Positions 1 to 10,193 of a stretch of 64,000 bases of DNA are shown one piece after another; position 1 is the stretch's first letter; every line of letters begins with the position of its first letter. The notes beneath the pieces are model-generated. The model saw only the letters and a list, made by a program, of their open reading frames with translations, was not told the origin of the DNA and did no database searches. A program made the position numbers and the translations under genes. The stretch comes from Pseudomonas monteilii (GTDB lineage Bacteria > Pseudomonadota > Gammaproteobacteria > Pseudomonadales > Pseudomonadaceae): the NCBI GenBank assembly GCA_001534745.1, contig CP013997.1, forward strand, positions 3,844,001-3,908,000. Direction: 5' to 3'.

Positions 1-666
1 GGCACCGACGAACTGGGCCGCGACCTGCTGTCGCGGCTGATCCATGGTGCGCGCCTGTCGCTGCTGATCGGCCTGTCCTCGGTGGTGCTGTCGCTGATCC
101 CTGGCATCTTCATGGGCTTGCTGGCCGGCTTTTTCCCACGCCTGCTCGGCCCCTCGATCATGCGCATGATGGACGTGATGCTGGCACTGCCGTCGCTGCT
201 GCTGGCGGTCGCCGTGGTGGCCATTCTCGGCCCTGGCCTGATCAACACGGTGATCGCCATCGCCATCGTCTCGCTGCCGTCCTACGTGCGGCTGACCCGC
301 GCCGCGGTGATGGGCGAGCTCAACCGCGACTACGTCACCGCCGCACGCCTGGCCGGCGCCAGCCTGCCACGGCTGATGTTCGTGACCGTGCTGCCCAACT
401 GCATGGCGCCGCTGATCGTCCAGGCCACGCTGAGCTTTTCCTCGGCGATCCTCGACGCCGCGGCCCTGGGTTTCCTCGGCCTTGGTGTGCAACCCCCCAC
501 GCCGGAATGGGGCACCATGCTGGCTTCGGCCCGTGACTACATCGAGCGCGCCTGGTGGGTGGTGAGCCTGCCGGGCCTGACCATCCTGCTCAGCGTGCTG
601 GCGATCAACCTGATGGGCGATGGGCTGCGTGACGCCCTCGACCCCAAACTCAAGAACGCCGCCTGA
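1..666 (+). CDS. dppC: Dipeptide/oligopeptide ABC transporter permease, DppC-like, 5'-truncated by the window edge
   Basis: Inner-membrane permease of a peptide importer. Frame 1 is open from the first base and begins with [13 protein letters not shown], the conserved stretch at the start of the transmembrane domain in the DppC/OppC family, so only the N-terminal tail is missing. Several hydrophobic segments follow. The ATPase-docking EAA-type loop is visible as [16 protein letters not shown] around residues 110-125. The gene ends 10 bases before the first of two ATPase genes, the usual dppBCDF order. The substrate (dipeptide, oligopeptide or similar) cannot be told from the permease alone; the family is certain. 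Confidence 0.93.
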   Translation, partial: GTDELGRDLLSRLIHGARLSLLIGLSSVVLSLIPGIFMGLLAGFFPRLLGPSIMRMMDVMLALPSLLLAVAVVAILGPGLINTVIAIAIVSLPSYVRLTRAAVMGELNRDYVTAARLAGASLPRLMFVTVLPNCMAPLIVQATLSFSSAILDAAALGFLGLGVQPPTPEWGTMLASARDYIERAWWVVSLPGLTILLSVLAINLMGDGLRDALDPKLKNAA

Positions 667-676
667 GGACCACGCC

Positions 677-1645
677 ATGTCACTTCTACAGATCAACAAC
701 CTGGCGGTGCGATTCGGCGACGCCAACGCCACGCCTGTGGTCGACGGCCTCGACCTGAGCGTGTCGGCCGGTGAAATCCTGGCCATCGTCGGTGAGTCCG
801 GCTCTGGCAAGTCGGTGACCATGATGGCCCTGATGGGGCTGATCGAGGCGCCCGGGCGCGTCACCGCCGACACCCTGCGCTTCGACGGCACCGACATGCT
901 CGGCCTGAGCGCCCGACAGCGGCGCAAGATCATCGGCAAGGACATCGCCATGGTCTTCCAGGACCCGATGACCGCGCTCAACCCCAGCTACACCGTGGGC
1001 TTCCAGATCGAGGAGGTGTTGCGCCAGCACCTGGGCCTCAAGGGCCGGGCGGCCCGTCAGCGGGCCCTGGAGCTGCTGCAGAAGGTGGAAATCCCCGCCC
1101 CCGAAAGCCGCCTCGACGCCTACCCGCACCAGCTGTCCGGCGGCATGAGCCAACGGGTGGCCATCGCCATGGCCATCGCGGGCGAACCGCGCCTGCTGAT
1201 CGCCGACGAGCCGACCACGGCGCTCGACGTGACCATCCAGGCGCAGATCATGGAGCTGCTGGTGAACCTGCAGAAGGCCCAGGACATGGCGCTGATCCTC
1301 ATCACCCACGACCTGGCCGTGGTCGCCGAGACGGCCAAGCGGGTGTGCGTGATGTACGCCGGCCAAGCGGTCGAGGTCGGCCAGGTGCCGGAGCTGTTCG
1401 ACGTCCCGGCCCACCCCTACACCGAAGCGCTGCTGGCGGCGATTCCCGAGCACAGCCTCGGTGCCGAACGCCTGGCCACCTTGCCGGGCATCGTGCCCGG
1501 ACGCTACGACCGACCCAGCGGCTGCCTGCTGTCACCGCGCTGCCCCTACGTGCGCGACAACTGCCGCCAGCAGCGGCCGGCCCTCGACCCCAAGGCGCAG
1601 AGCCTGGCGCGCTGCTTCTACCCGCTCAACCAGGAGGTGGCGTGA
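677..1645 (+). CDS. dppD: Peptide ABC transporter ATP-binding protein, DppD-like
   Basis: First of two cytoplasmic ATPases that power the peptide importer. The 322-residue protein has Walker A GESGSGKS at 39-46, signature LSGGM at 153-157 and Walker B LLIADE at 173-178. The C-terminal oligopeptide-transporter extension contains the Cys-bearing stretch [14 protein letters not shown]. In-frame starts upstream at 620 overlap the permease; the ATG at 677 follows a GAGG-like ribosome site and gives the usual family N-terminus. Its stop overlaps the next start by one base (TGATG), implying translational coupling. Confidence 0.95.
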   Translation: MSLLQINNLAVRFGDANATPVVDGLDLSVSAGEILAIVGESGSGKSVTMMALMGLIEAPGRVTADTLRFDGTDMLGLSARQRRKIIGKDIAMVFQDPMTALNPSYTVGFQIEEVLRQHLGLKGRAARQRALELLQKVEIPAPESRLDAYPHQLSGGMSQRVAIAMAIAGEPRLLIADEPTTALDVTIQAQIMELLVNLQKAQDMALILITHDLAVVAETAKRVCVMYAGQAVEVGQVPELFDVPAHPYTEALLAAIPEHSLGAERLATLPGIVPGRYDRPSGCLLSPRCPYVRDNCRQQRPALDPKAQSLARCFYPLNQEVA

Positions 1646-2613
1646 TGACCGTGGTCCTGACTGCGCGTGACCTGACGCGCCATTACGAAGTGTCCCGCGG
1701 CCTCTTCAAGGGGTCGGCGCACGTGCGTGCGCTCAACGGGGTGTCGTTCGAACTGGAAGCCGGCAAGACCCTGGCGGTGGTCGGCGAGTCCGGCTGCGGC
1801 AAGTCGACCCTGGCCCGCGCCCTGACGCTGATCGAAGAACCCACCTCCGGCTCGTTGCGCATCGACGGCCTGGAGGTCAAGGGTGCTGACAAGGCCGAAC
1901 GCAAGCAACTGCGCCGCGACGTGCAGATGGTGTTCCAGAGCCCCTACGCCTCGCTCAACCCTCGGCAGAAGATCGGCGACCAGTTGGCCGAACCGCTGCT
2001 GATCAACACGTCGTTGAGCAAGGCCGAACGCCGCGAGCGTGTACAGCGGATGATGGAGCAGGTCGGCCTGCGTCCCGAGCATTACCAGCGCTACCCGCAC
2101 ATGTTCTCCGGCGGCCAGCGCCAGCGGATCGCCCTGGCCCGGGCAATGATGCTGCAACCCAAGGTCCTGGTGGCCGACGAACCGACCTCGGCGCTGGACG
2201 TGTCCATCCAGGCGCAGGTGCTGAACCTGTTCATGGACTTGCAGCGCGAGTACCACACCGCCTACGTGTTCATCTCGCACAACCTGGCGGTGGTGCGCCA
2301 CGTGGCCGATGACGTGCTGGTGATGTACCTGGGTGCCCCGGTCGAGATGGGCGACAAGCAGCGCATCTACGAACGACCGCTGCACCCCTACACCCAGGCG
2401 CTGCTGTCGGCCACGCCCTCGATCCATCCGGATCCGGCCAAACCGAAGATCCGCATCGCCGGCGAGCTGCCCAACCCGCTGAACCCACCGTCCGGGTGCA
2501 CTTTCCATAAACGCTGCCCCTACGCCACGCAGCGCTGCGTTGCCGAGGTACCGGCGTTGCGCACGGTGGATCAGCGGCAGGTGGCTTGTCACTATGCCGA
2601 GCAGTTCCTTTAG
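1645..2613 (+). CDS. dppF: Peptide ABC transporter ATP-binding protein, DppF-like
   Basis: Second ATPase of the peptide importer, forming a heterodimer with the preceding DppD-like subunit at the membrane. The 322-residue protein shows Walker A GESGCGKS at 47-54, signature FSGGQ at 154-158 and Walker B VLVADE at 174-179. It ends with the oligopeptide-type C-terminal region bearing CTFHKRCPYATQRC. The start overlaps the stop of the upstream gene by one base, so longer upstream starts are rejected. It is the last gene of the operon and is followed within 25 bases by a strong intrinsic terminator. Confidence 0.95.
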   Translation: MTVVLTARDLTRHYEVSRGLFKGSAHVRALNGVSFELEAGKTLAVVGESGCGKSTLARALTLIEEPTSGSLRIDGLEVKGADKAERKQLRRDVQMVFQSPYASLNPRQKIGDQLAEPLLINTSLSKAERRERVQRMMEQVGLRPEHYQRYPHMFSGGQRQRIALARAMMLQPKVLVADEPTSALDVSIQAQVLNLFMDLQREYHTAYVFISHNLAVVRHVADDVLVMYLGAPVEMGDKQRIYERPLHPYTQALLSATPSIHPDPAKPKIRIAGELPNPLNPPSGCTFHKRCPYATQRCVAEVPALRTVDQRQVACHYAEQFL

Positions 2614-2636
2614 TCACGCCTCAACGCACGCAAACA

Positions 2637-2667
2637 AAAACGCCGTCATCTGAGATGACGGCGTTTT
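2637..2667 (+). terminator. Intrinsic terminator of the dpp operon, probably bidirectional
   Basis: A 14-base arm (AAAACGCCGTCATC) pairs perfectly with its complement across a TGA loop, with an A-run on the left and TTTT on the right. It can stop the dpp transcript on the plus strand. It also sits just past the end of the convergent microprotein gene, so it can serve the minus strand as well. Confidence 0.9.
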
Positions 2668-2688
2668 CGTTCATGCCCCTGAATCAGA

Positions 2689-2763
2689 TCAGTGCATGAA
2701 GATCGCGATCAGGATGATCACTGGGATCGGCACGCCGAGGAACCACAACAGAAGTGAGCGCAT
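2689..2763 (-). CDS. 24-residue hydrophobic microprotein, probable single membrane helix
   Basis: A very short frame encoding MRSLLLWFLGVP followed by IPVIILIAIFMH. It is nearly all hydrophobic after Arg2, long enough for one membrane helix, with a Pro-Ile-Pro kink in the middle. An AGGAG ribosome site lies about nine bases before the ATG. It starts 37 bases after the stop of the membrane-protein gene on the same strand and ends just before the shared terminator, so the two are probably co-transcribed. I recall similar tiny proteins in other Pseudomonas genomes but can name no family. Function unknown. Confidence 0.6.
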   Translation of the reverse strand: MRSLLLWFLGVPIPVIILIAIFMH

Positions 2764-2800
2764 AATCGTTTCTCCTTGTTCGATGAACGGATAGGGTCAG

Positions 2801-3739
2801 TTAGCGGATCGTTGCATTGGTCACGGTGCGACGGTCATCGGTCTCGATCCAACGAGCCGAGTCACGCTGACGACCACCGAACAGCGCAGCGATGCTGGCG
2901 AAGAAGGCGCCGCACAGCATGGCGATGAAGGTCCACAGGGCAGTCCAGGCAGCGGTCTTGGCAGCGGCGTCGGCAGCTTCCTGAGCGGTGCGCTTGGCGT
3001 CTTCGGCGGCTTGACGAGCCTGAGCGTAGACCTGGTCGACGCGGGCTTCGGCTTCGGCCTGGGTCAGGCGGGTGCGCTGGGCGACCATCTGGGCCAGGTA
3101 GGCGCGGTCGTCGACGTTCAGGGTGCCATCACCGGCCAGGGCCTTGGTGAAGATACGGTTGGCGACGCCGTTGGCGGCATCTTCGCTCACGCCGCTTGGA
3201 CCTTCGCTGCGGAACAGGCTGTCGACGAAGTAACCCATCGGGTTGCTGCCACGGCCATCGTTGTCGGCAGCAGCGCCAACGGCAGCACTGGCGCCGGAAG
3301 CGACCCCACCTACGACCGAGGCGCCGGCTTGGGCACCTGCGCCGATGACGTTACCGGCAGCGCTGATGATCAGCATGGCGGCGACCAGCGTGGAAACGGC
3401 CCACGACAGGAAACCATGTGCGGTATCACGGAAATACACTTCATCGCCGTGCAGGTTGGCCCACTTCACACGCAGACGCCCGGCGACATAGCCACCCAGG
3501 CCCGACGACAGGATTTGCGTGATCAACAACCAGACGATCGTGGAGATACCCAGGGCTTTCGCGCTGGCGCCCTCATTGGCCCACGGCGACATGGCGGCAA
3601 AGCCAAGGCCCGTGCCCAGGATGACAAGGATCAACGACAGCGAGGCCGCAGCAGCCGCACCAGCGAAGATGGCTGCCCAGGACACGCCCGAGCGGTTGCC
3701 GTCGGAGACGGCAGATGGGTAATCGGCAGAAGTGATCAT
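2801..3739 (-). CDS. Multi-pass membrane protein of the PhnA-like annotation group, function unknown
   Basis: Predicted 312-residue inner-membrane protein. Hydrophobic segments lie near residues 20-44 (containing SWAAIFAGAAAAA), 66-88, 110-135 and 264-288. An Ala/Glu/Arg-rich stretch at about 222-262 looks like a helical or coiled-coil loop. The SWxAIFAG N-terminal signature and LGTGLG motif are typical of proteins often labelled PhnA-like; that label says nothing about phosphonate use. The ATG at 3739 was chosen because upstream in-frame starts add a Cys-rich tail without a family match. A possible RpoN promoter lies upstream. Function not known. Confidence 0.8.
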   Translation of the reverse strand: MITSADYPSAVSDGNRSGVSWAAIFAGAAAAASLSLILVILGTGLGFAAMSPWANEGASAKALGISTIVWLLITQILSSGLGGYVAGRLRVKWANLHGDEVYFRDTAHGFLSWAVSTLVAAMLIISAAGNVIGAGAQAGASVVGGVASGASAAVGAAADNDGRGSNPMGYFVDSLFRSEGPSGVSEDAANGVANRIFTKALAGDGTLNVDDRAYLAQMVAQRTRLTQAEAEARVDQVYAQARQAAEDAKRTAQEAADAAAKTAAWTALWTFIAMLCGAFFASIAALFGGRQRDSARWIETDDRRTVTNATIR

Positions 3740-3791
3740 AGTGAGTGGCGCCTTTTTTAGTGAGCAACAAATCCGTTCGCAAAGGGGTCTG

Positions 3792-3808
3792 TGCACGGGG
3801 CATGCCAA
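3792..3808 (-). promoter_or_regulatory. Candidate sigma-54 (RpoN) promoter of the membrane-protein gene
   Basis: On the minus strand the sequence is TTGGCATGCCCCGTGCA. It has the invariant GG and GC dinucleotides separated by exactly 10 bases and is close to the RpoN consensus TGGCACG-N4-TTGCA. It would start transcription about 40 bases before the ATG at 3739. A TTGACA hexamer just upstream has no matching -10 at the right distance. No activator-binding site was identified. Confidence 0.45.
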
Positions 3809-4085
3809 CTGTGTCAAAACATTAAATCCAGGGATTTCAATGCGTTAGAGAAAGAGGGTCGAAACGGCATCATGCAAAATGCCGGATGTCTTGGGGAGGG
3901 GTACGGTTTTCTGCAAGACGGCCCGGGAAAGGCGCTTTGAGAAGAAGGAGAAGCAGTGACGTCTGTGGCGGGGCGGGCTAGTGGGCTGGAAGCGCTGGCG
4001 TAGAGCGGGTGTGGCTGCATCACGCGCAAGCCAGCCCCTATAGAACAAAAATAGCTTGTCGATTTAAAAGGAAATAATTTTTAGG

Positions 4086-4330
4086 GTTTTGTGGGCCCTG
4101 CGGGCCCAATCGCGGCACTGGGGCCGCTCCCACAGGTGACCGCGATAGCCTGCAACCCCGCGGTGGGGCTACGGGTGTAGGAGCGGCCCCTGTGCCGCGA
4201 TGGGCCGCAAAGCGGCCCTAAATCGATCAGCAATAAAGCTCCGGATCCTGCCAGCTATCGCCATGTTCTCTGCGCGACAGCGCGGCGCCAAGGCGGCGGG
4301 CGGACTCCCACAGGTGGGGGTGTCATGAGC
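4086..4330. repeat. Composite REP-type intergenic repeat, copy 1
   Basis: The block contains a GGGCCCTGCGGGCCC palindrome, pieces of the REP core (GCTCCCACAGG, CCGCGATAGC), a GGCCGCAAAGCGGCC hairpin, and a segment running from ATCCTGCCAGC to AAGGCGGCGGG. Much of it recurs as the reverse complement at about 55385-55590, and the last segment recurs directly at 55681-55740. It lies in the 657-base gap between two minus-strand genes. The rest of that gap (about 3810-4085) is AT-richer toward 4040-4085, and I see no gene in it. Confidence 0.75.
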
Positions 4331-4396
4331 GTTCAGCTTGAAGGCCAATCGCGGTCGCGACCGGCCACCGCGATCGTCACGATAGCCGGCGATCAC

Positions 4397-5980
<1,584 letters not shown>

Positions 5981-6018
5981 GGGAAATCGCCTGACTGGGT
6001 CTTCGAAAAAGGGGCGGT

Positions 6019-6046
6019 ATGATACCCGATCTCGCGGCCAGACCAA
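6019..6046 (-). promoter_or_regulatory. Sigma-70 promoter for prfC
   Basis: On the minus strand, TTGGTC and TATCAT are separated by 16 bases. The predicted start point is about 30 bases before the prfC ATG at 5980, which also supports that start codon. Confidence 0.55.
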
Positions 6047-6430
6047 AGCCATGCTCGTCAATACCCCTCGCCGTACGTCTCTCCCCCTGCACCTGCCAGA
6101 AAACCCTGCAAAGGCAGTGTTTTCACTGGCTTGAAGCGACAAAGAGACTTGTTTTTCCTGCCGATCTTCGAAGTGAGTAGTGGATTAACGCTAGCCAAAT
6201 GCCCGCTGACGTGTAAACCTTTGCCCTCTTCGGAGACGTCCACTCCCCTGCCGCTCACGGCGTGCCAGGGCTGGCAGTACCTGCTTCACAAGCCTGACGA
6301 GGCTTGGCTCATGGCGTGATCCGCCGCCGCTCGCTGGCGCCACGCTGCTACTCGCGAACCCACGACCCGCCGCCCACCGTGGCCGGCCTGCAGGGCAGTG
6401 CGTTCGCCGATCTGACAAAGGAGTCCACCT
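6047..6430. other. Divergent intergenic region between prfC and the osmoprotectant transporter
   Basis: No credible gene is visible. The region must hold the promoter of the plus-strand transporter operon, but no pair of hexamers stands out. A short hairpin AAGCCTGACGAGGCTT lies near 6290-6305. A strong ribosome site AAAGGAG at about 6417-6423 precedes the GTG start at 6431. Confidence 0.5.
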
Positions 6431-7144
6431 GTGGCTAGACGCTACGGAAAGGGGCTGATGGGATGGGCCGCCGTGCTCGTCATCCTGGCCCTGCTGATCC
6501 ACTGGATCGGCATCGATACGATCACCCGCTACCGGGACGATCTGGGTTTCTACCTGCAAGCGCATCTTGTGCTGGTGCTGGCCTCGATGGCCGCGGCGTT
6601 GGTGGTGGGGATCCCCGCCGGCATTGCCTTGAGTCGACCGCACAGGGTCGACAAGGCCGAGCGCTTCATGCAGTTCTTCAACGTAGGCAACACCATCCCT
6701 CCCCTGGCCGTTCTGGCCATTGCCCTCAGCGTGCTGGGCATCGGCGCCGGCCCTGCGATCTTCGCCCTGTTCCTCGCCTCGCTGCTGCCGATCGTGCGCA
6801 ACACCTTCGAAGGCCTGAAGAACGTCCCCGCCTCGCTCAAGGAAGCCGCCACCGGCATCGGCATGACCCCGCGCCAGCAACTCTGGCAAGTCGAGATGCC
6901 CAATGCCATGCCCATCATCGTCGGTGGCGTACGGGTGGCCCTGGCGCTGAATGTCGGCACCGCGCCGCTGTCGTTCCTGATCGGTGCCAACAGCCTGGGC
7001 AGCCTGATCTTCCCCGGCATCGCCCTGAACAATCAGCCTCAACTGCTGCTCGGCGCCGCCTGCACCGCGCTGCTGGCGCTGTTGCTCGATGTGCTGGTGA
7101 GCGCCTCCAGCAAACGCTGGCTGGAACGCGGCCTGGCCCACTAA
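6431..7144 (+). CDS. Osmoprotectant/quaternary-amine ABC transporter permease (OpuCB/YehY type)
   Basis: Inner-membrane permease of a glycine betaine/choline-type importer. The 237-residue protein has about six hydrophobic segments, the typical NTIPPLAVLAIALSVLGIG stretch, and an EAA-loop with SLKEAATGIGMTP near 137-149. Translation starts at GTG, supported by AAAGGAG a few bases upstream. It leads a four-gene operon in the order permease, binding protein, permease, ATPase. I recall the same gene set in P. putida. The substrate is inferred from the family, not proven. Confidence 0.88.
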   Translation: MARRYGKGLMGWAAVLVILALLIHWIGIDTITRYRDDLGFYLQAHLVLVLASMAAALVVGIPAGIALSRPHRVDKAERFMQFFNVGNTIPPLAVLAIALSVLGIGAGPAIFALFLASLLPIVRNTFEGLKNVPASLKEAATGIGMTPRQQLWQVEMPNAMPIIVGGVRVALALNVGTAPLSFLIGANSLGSLIFPGIALNNQPQLLLGAACTALLALLLDVLVSASSKRWLERGLAH

Positions 7145-7156
7145 ACGAGGATTGTC

Positions 7157-8068
7157 ATGAAACGATTGATCGCCATTACCCTGGGCGCGGCCTTGCTGTG
7201 GGCAAACGTTGCCCAGGCCGCACAGAAACCGCTGATCCGCATCGGCGCCCGCGTGTTCACCGAGCAGACCATCCTGGCTGAAATCACCGCGCAGTACCTG
7301 CGCGCCAACGGCTTCGACGTGCGCATCACCTCGGGTCTGGGCAGCAACATCGCACGCCAGGCCCAGGAAACCGGGCAGCTCGACATGCTGTGGGAATACA
7401 CCGGCGTGTCGCTGGTCTCCTACAACCACATCGACGAGCGCATGCCCAACCCCGAGGCTACCTATGCCAAGGTCAAGCAGCTCGATGCGCAGAAGGGCCT
7501 GACCTGGCTGGCACCGTCGAAATTCAGCAACACCTACGCCTTGGGCCTGCCGCAGAACGTGGCCCAGGCGTATCCGCAGATCGACAGCATCAGCGACCTG
7601 ACCCGCGTGCTGCGCGACGAGTCCGAGCGCCACCACCTGGTCGCCCTGGACACCGAGTTCGCCAACCGCCCCGACGGCCTGGTCGGTCTGCGCGAGCTCT
7701 ACGACATGCCGCTGGACCGGCGCAACATCCGCCAGATGGACACAGGGCTGGTCTACACCGCGATGCGCAACAACCAAGTCTTCGCGGGGCTGGTCTACAC
7801 CACCGACGGCCGTCTGAACGCGTTCCACCTCAAGCTGCTCGAAGACGACCGGCACTACTTCCCCGACTACACTGCCGCCCCGGTGCTGCGCACCGAAGTG
7901 CTCAAGGCCCATCCGCAACTGGCGACGCTGCTCGAGCCCCTGGCCGCCGCGCTCGACGACCAGACCATGCGCACGCTCAACGCGAGCATCGACGTCGAGC
8001 ACCAGAGCCCGAGCCGCGTGGCAGCGGCCTTCCTGCGTGAACATGCCTTCGGCGAGGTGAAGCCATGA
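7157..8068 (+). CDS. Periplasmic substrate-binding protein of the quaternary-amine transporter (OpuCC/ProX type)
   Basis: The 303-residue protein starts with a signal peptide, probably cut after AQA at residue 21. The mature part begins with an OpuAC-type binding domain (RIGARVFTEQTILAEI) and includes the typical LDMLWEYTGVS segment, in which aromatic residues usually cage a quaternary ammonium group. It lies 12 bases after the first permease gene and its stop overlaps the second permease by four bases (ATGA). The exact ligand (glycine betaine, carnitine, choline or other) cannot be read from sequence. Confidence 0.9.
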   Translation: MKRLIAITLGAALLWANVAQAAQKPLIRIGARVFTEQTILAEITAQYLRANGFDVRITSGLGSNIARQAQETGQLDMLWEYTGVSLVSYNHIDERMPNPEATYAKVKQLDAQKGLTWLAPSKFSNTYALGLPQNVAQAYPQIDSISDLTRVLRDESERHHLVALDTEFANRPDGLVGLRELYDMPLDRRNIRQMDTGLVYTAMRNNQVFAGLVYTTDGRLNAFHLKLLEDDRHYFPDYTAAPVLRTEVLKAHPQLATLLEPLAAALDDQTMRTLNASIDVEHQSPSRVAAAFLREHAFGEVKP

Positions 8069-8718
8069 GTCTGCTCGATACCTTCAGCCACCTCGATTGG
8101 GCCTTGGTGCTGCAGCTGACCTTGCAGCACCTGACCCTGGTCGGTGTCGCGGTGGGCCTGGCGATTCTCTTCGGCGTGCCGCTGGGCATCCTGATGACGC
8201 GCTTCCCGGCCGTGGCCGGCCCGGTACAGGCCTGTGCCACCGTGCTGCTGACCATCCCTTCCATCGCCCTGTTCGGCCTGCTGCTGCCGTTCTATTCCAA
8301 GTTCGGTCAGGGCCTGGGCCCGCTGCCAGCGATCACTGCGGTGTTCCTCTACTCGCTGCTGCCGATCCTGCGCAACACCTACCTGGCCCTGACCAGCGTC
8401 GAGCCAGGCATCCGTGAAGCGGCGCGGGGCATCGGCATGACTTTCGGCCAGCGCCTGCGCATGGTCGAGCTGCCCATCGCCGTACCGGTGATCCTGGCCG
8501 GCGTGCGCACCGCCGTGGTGATGAACATCGGCGTGATGACCATCGCCGCGACCATCGGTGCCGGCGGCCTGGGCGTGCTCATCCTCACCTCCATCAGCCG
8601 CAGCGACATGTCGATGCTGCTCGTGGGCGCCGTGCTGGTCAGCCTGCTGGCCATCGTCGCCGACCTGCTCCTGCAAACCTTGCAACGTGCCCTGACTCCA
8701 GAAGGACTGCGCTCATGA
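8065..8718 (+). CDS. Second osmoprotectant/quaternary-amine ABC transporter permease (OpuCD/YehW type)
   Basis: A 217-residue inner-membrane protein with multiple hydrophobic segments and the EAA-loop IREAARGIGMTFGQRL in its second half. The GAGGLG stretch near 170 is a family hallmark. ATGA overlaps join it to the binding-protein gene upstream and the ATPase gene downstream, so all four genes are translationally coupled. With the first permease it would form a heterodimeric channel. Confidence 0.9.
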   Translation: MSLLDTFSHLDWALVLQLTLQHLTLVGVAVGLAILFGVPLGILMTRFPAVAGPVQACATVLLTIPSIALFGLLLPFYSKFGQGLGPLPAITAVFLYSLLPILRNTYLALTSVEPGIREAARGIGMTFGQRLRMVELPIAVPVILAGVRTAVVMNIGVMTIAATIGAGGLGVLILTSISRSDMSMLLVGAVLVSLLAIVADLLLQTLQRALTPEGLRS

Positions 8719-9869
8719 TCGAACTGAAGAACCTCAGCAAGACCTTCACCGCCAACGGCAAGCAGATCAAGGCCGTCGATTCGGTCAGCCTGACCGTCAA
8801 CGAAGGCGAGATCTGCGTGTTCCTGGGGCCTTCGGGCTGTGGCAAGAGCACCACGCTGAAAATGATCAACCGCCTGATCACCCCCACCTCGGGCCAGGTG
8901 TTCATCAATGGCGAAGACACCACGGGCCTGGACGAGGTGACCCTGCGTCGGCACATCGGCTACGTGATCCAGCAGATCGGCCTGTTCCCCAACATGACCA
9001 TCGAAGAGAACATCACCGTGGTGCCGCGCCTGCTGGGCTGGGACAAGCAGCGCTGCCATGACCGTGCCCGCGAGCTGATGAGCATGATCAAGCTCGAACC
9101 CAAGCAGTACCTGCAGCGCTACCCGCGTGAACTGTCCGGCGGCCAGCAGCAGCGCATCGGCGTGATCCGCGCGCTGGCGGCCGACGCCCCGGTGCTGCTG
9201 ATGGACGAGCCCTTCGGCGCGGTCGACCCGATCAACCGGGAAATGATCCAGAACGAGTTCTTCGAGATGCAGCGGGCCTTGAACAAGACCGTGATCATGG
9301 TCAGCCACGACATCGACGAGGCCATCAAGCTGGGCGACAAGATCGCCATCTTCCGGGCGGGCAAGCTGTTGCAGCTCGATCATCCCGACACCCTGCTCGC
9401 GCACCCGGCCGACGAGTTCGTGAGCAGCTTCGTCGGCCAGGACAGTACCCTCAAGCGCCTGCTGCTGGTCAAGGCCGAGGACGCCGCCGACAATGCCCCG
9501 TCGGTCAGCCCCGAGACACCGGTGGCCGAGGCGCTGGAACTGCTCGACGAGCACGACCGTCGCTACGTGGTGGTGACCGATGCCGCCAACAAGGCCTTGG
9601 GCTACGTGCGTCGCCGCGACATGCATCGCCAGCAAGGCAGCTGCGCCGACTTCCTGCGTCCGTTCAACGCCACGGCCTCCCACGAAGAGCACCTGCGCAT
9701 CCTGTTGTCGCGCATGTACGAGTTCAACCGCGCCTGGCTGCCGGTGCTTGATGCCGAGCAGGTGTTCCTGGGCGAGGTCACCCAGGAGTCCATCGCGGCC
9801 TACCTGAGTTCGGGGCGTTCGCGGGGCGCGAAGACCAGCATCGTGTCACCGGCCGACGCTGTTTCCTGA
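8715..9869 (+). CDS. Osmoprotectant/quaternary-amine ABC transporter ATPase with C-terminal CBS domains
   Basis: The 384-residue ATPase has Walker A GPSGCGKST at 38-46, signature LSGGQ at 140-144 and Walker B VLLMDEP near 160-166. After the ATPase core, residues about 250-370 form a tandem CBS region (PVAEALELLDEHDRRYVVV, then AWLPVLDAE). In OpuA-type importers such domains sense ionic strength, and this arrangement fits an osmoregulated betaine importer. Last gene of the operon; the downstream hairpin has its U-tract on the opposite strand. Confidence 0.92.
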   Translation: MIELKNLSKTFTANGKQIKAVDSVSLTVNEGEICVFLGPSGCGKSTTLKMINRLITPTSGQVFINGEDTTGLDEVTLRRHIGYVIQQIGLFPNMTIEENITVVPRLLGWDKQRCHDRARELMSMIKLEPKQYLQRYPRELSGGQQQRIGVIRALAADAPVLLMDEPFGAVDPINREMIQNEFFEMQRALNKTVIMVSHDIDEAIKLGDKIAIFRAGKLLQLDHPDTLLAHPADEFVSSFVGQDSTLKRLLLVKAEDAADNAPSVSPETPVAEALELLDEHDRRYVVVTDAANKALGYVRRRDMHRQQGSCADFLRPFNATASHEEHLRILLSRMYEFNRAWLPVLDAEQVFLGEVTQESIAAYLSSGRSRGAKTSIVSPADAVS

Positions 9870-9883
9870 GTCGGTAACAAAAA

Positions 9884-9933
9884 ATTTATGGCCGATCGTC
9901 TGCGCGTTGGCGCAGGCCATCGTGGCCATAAAT
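9884..9933 (-). terminator. Strong hairpin terminator reading on the minus strand
   Basis: Outer arms ATTTATGGCC and GGCCATAAAT and inner arms CTGCGC and GCGCAG form a long stem. On the minus strand it is followed by six T residues; on the plus strand by ATATGG with no U-tract. The polarity is therefore wrong for the transporter operon that ends at 9869. It would stop transcripts coming from the right, where no minus-strand gene is evident until 11553-12095. Confidence 0.55.
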
Positions 9934-10164
9934 ATGGACACCTGGGAGGCGATCGCGGCTGAGCCTGGGCGGCCAAGGTGGGCCTCGCCAGTGCGGGGCC
10001 ATCCGCACGGCGGGCAAAACCGGCCCCCTCACAGCGCTTGCGCGGCAGTGCCTCCCGGGCCCCGTCTCGCCTGCCCTTCCACAATAGTTGACGGCTGCCG
10101 CGCCTCTTGAATTCGTCGTCGTTCGAATCCGCCCGGCGCCCGGCGTACAGGCCCGATCCGCCTG

Positions 10165-10193
10165 TTGATTCGACGGTCTTCACGCCCTACAGT
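10165..10193 (+). promoter_or_regulatory. Candidate sigma-70 promoter of speC
   Basis: TTGATT and TACAGT are separated by 17 bases, about 130 bases before the speC start. This leaves a leader of roughly 125 bases. The rest of the 9870-10324 gap holds the minus-strand hairpin and no credible gene. Confidence 0.45.

Noticed and set aside
4169..4396. 75-codon minus-strand frame in the gap before prfC
   Set aside because: It reads through the composite repeat; similar peptides arise from the copies at 55.4-55.7 kb, so it is a repeat translation.
6191..8044. Minus-strand frame of ~617 codons opposite the osmoprotectant transporter
   Set aside because: Shadow of two genes with clear permease and binding-protein features.
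9800..10183. 127-codon minus-strand frame upstream of speC
   Set aside because: Arg-rich, overlaps the end of the transporter ATPase and a strong hairpin; looks non-coding.
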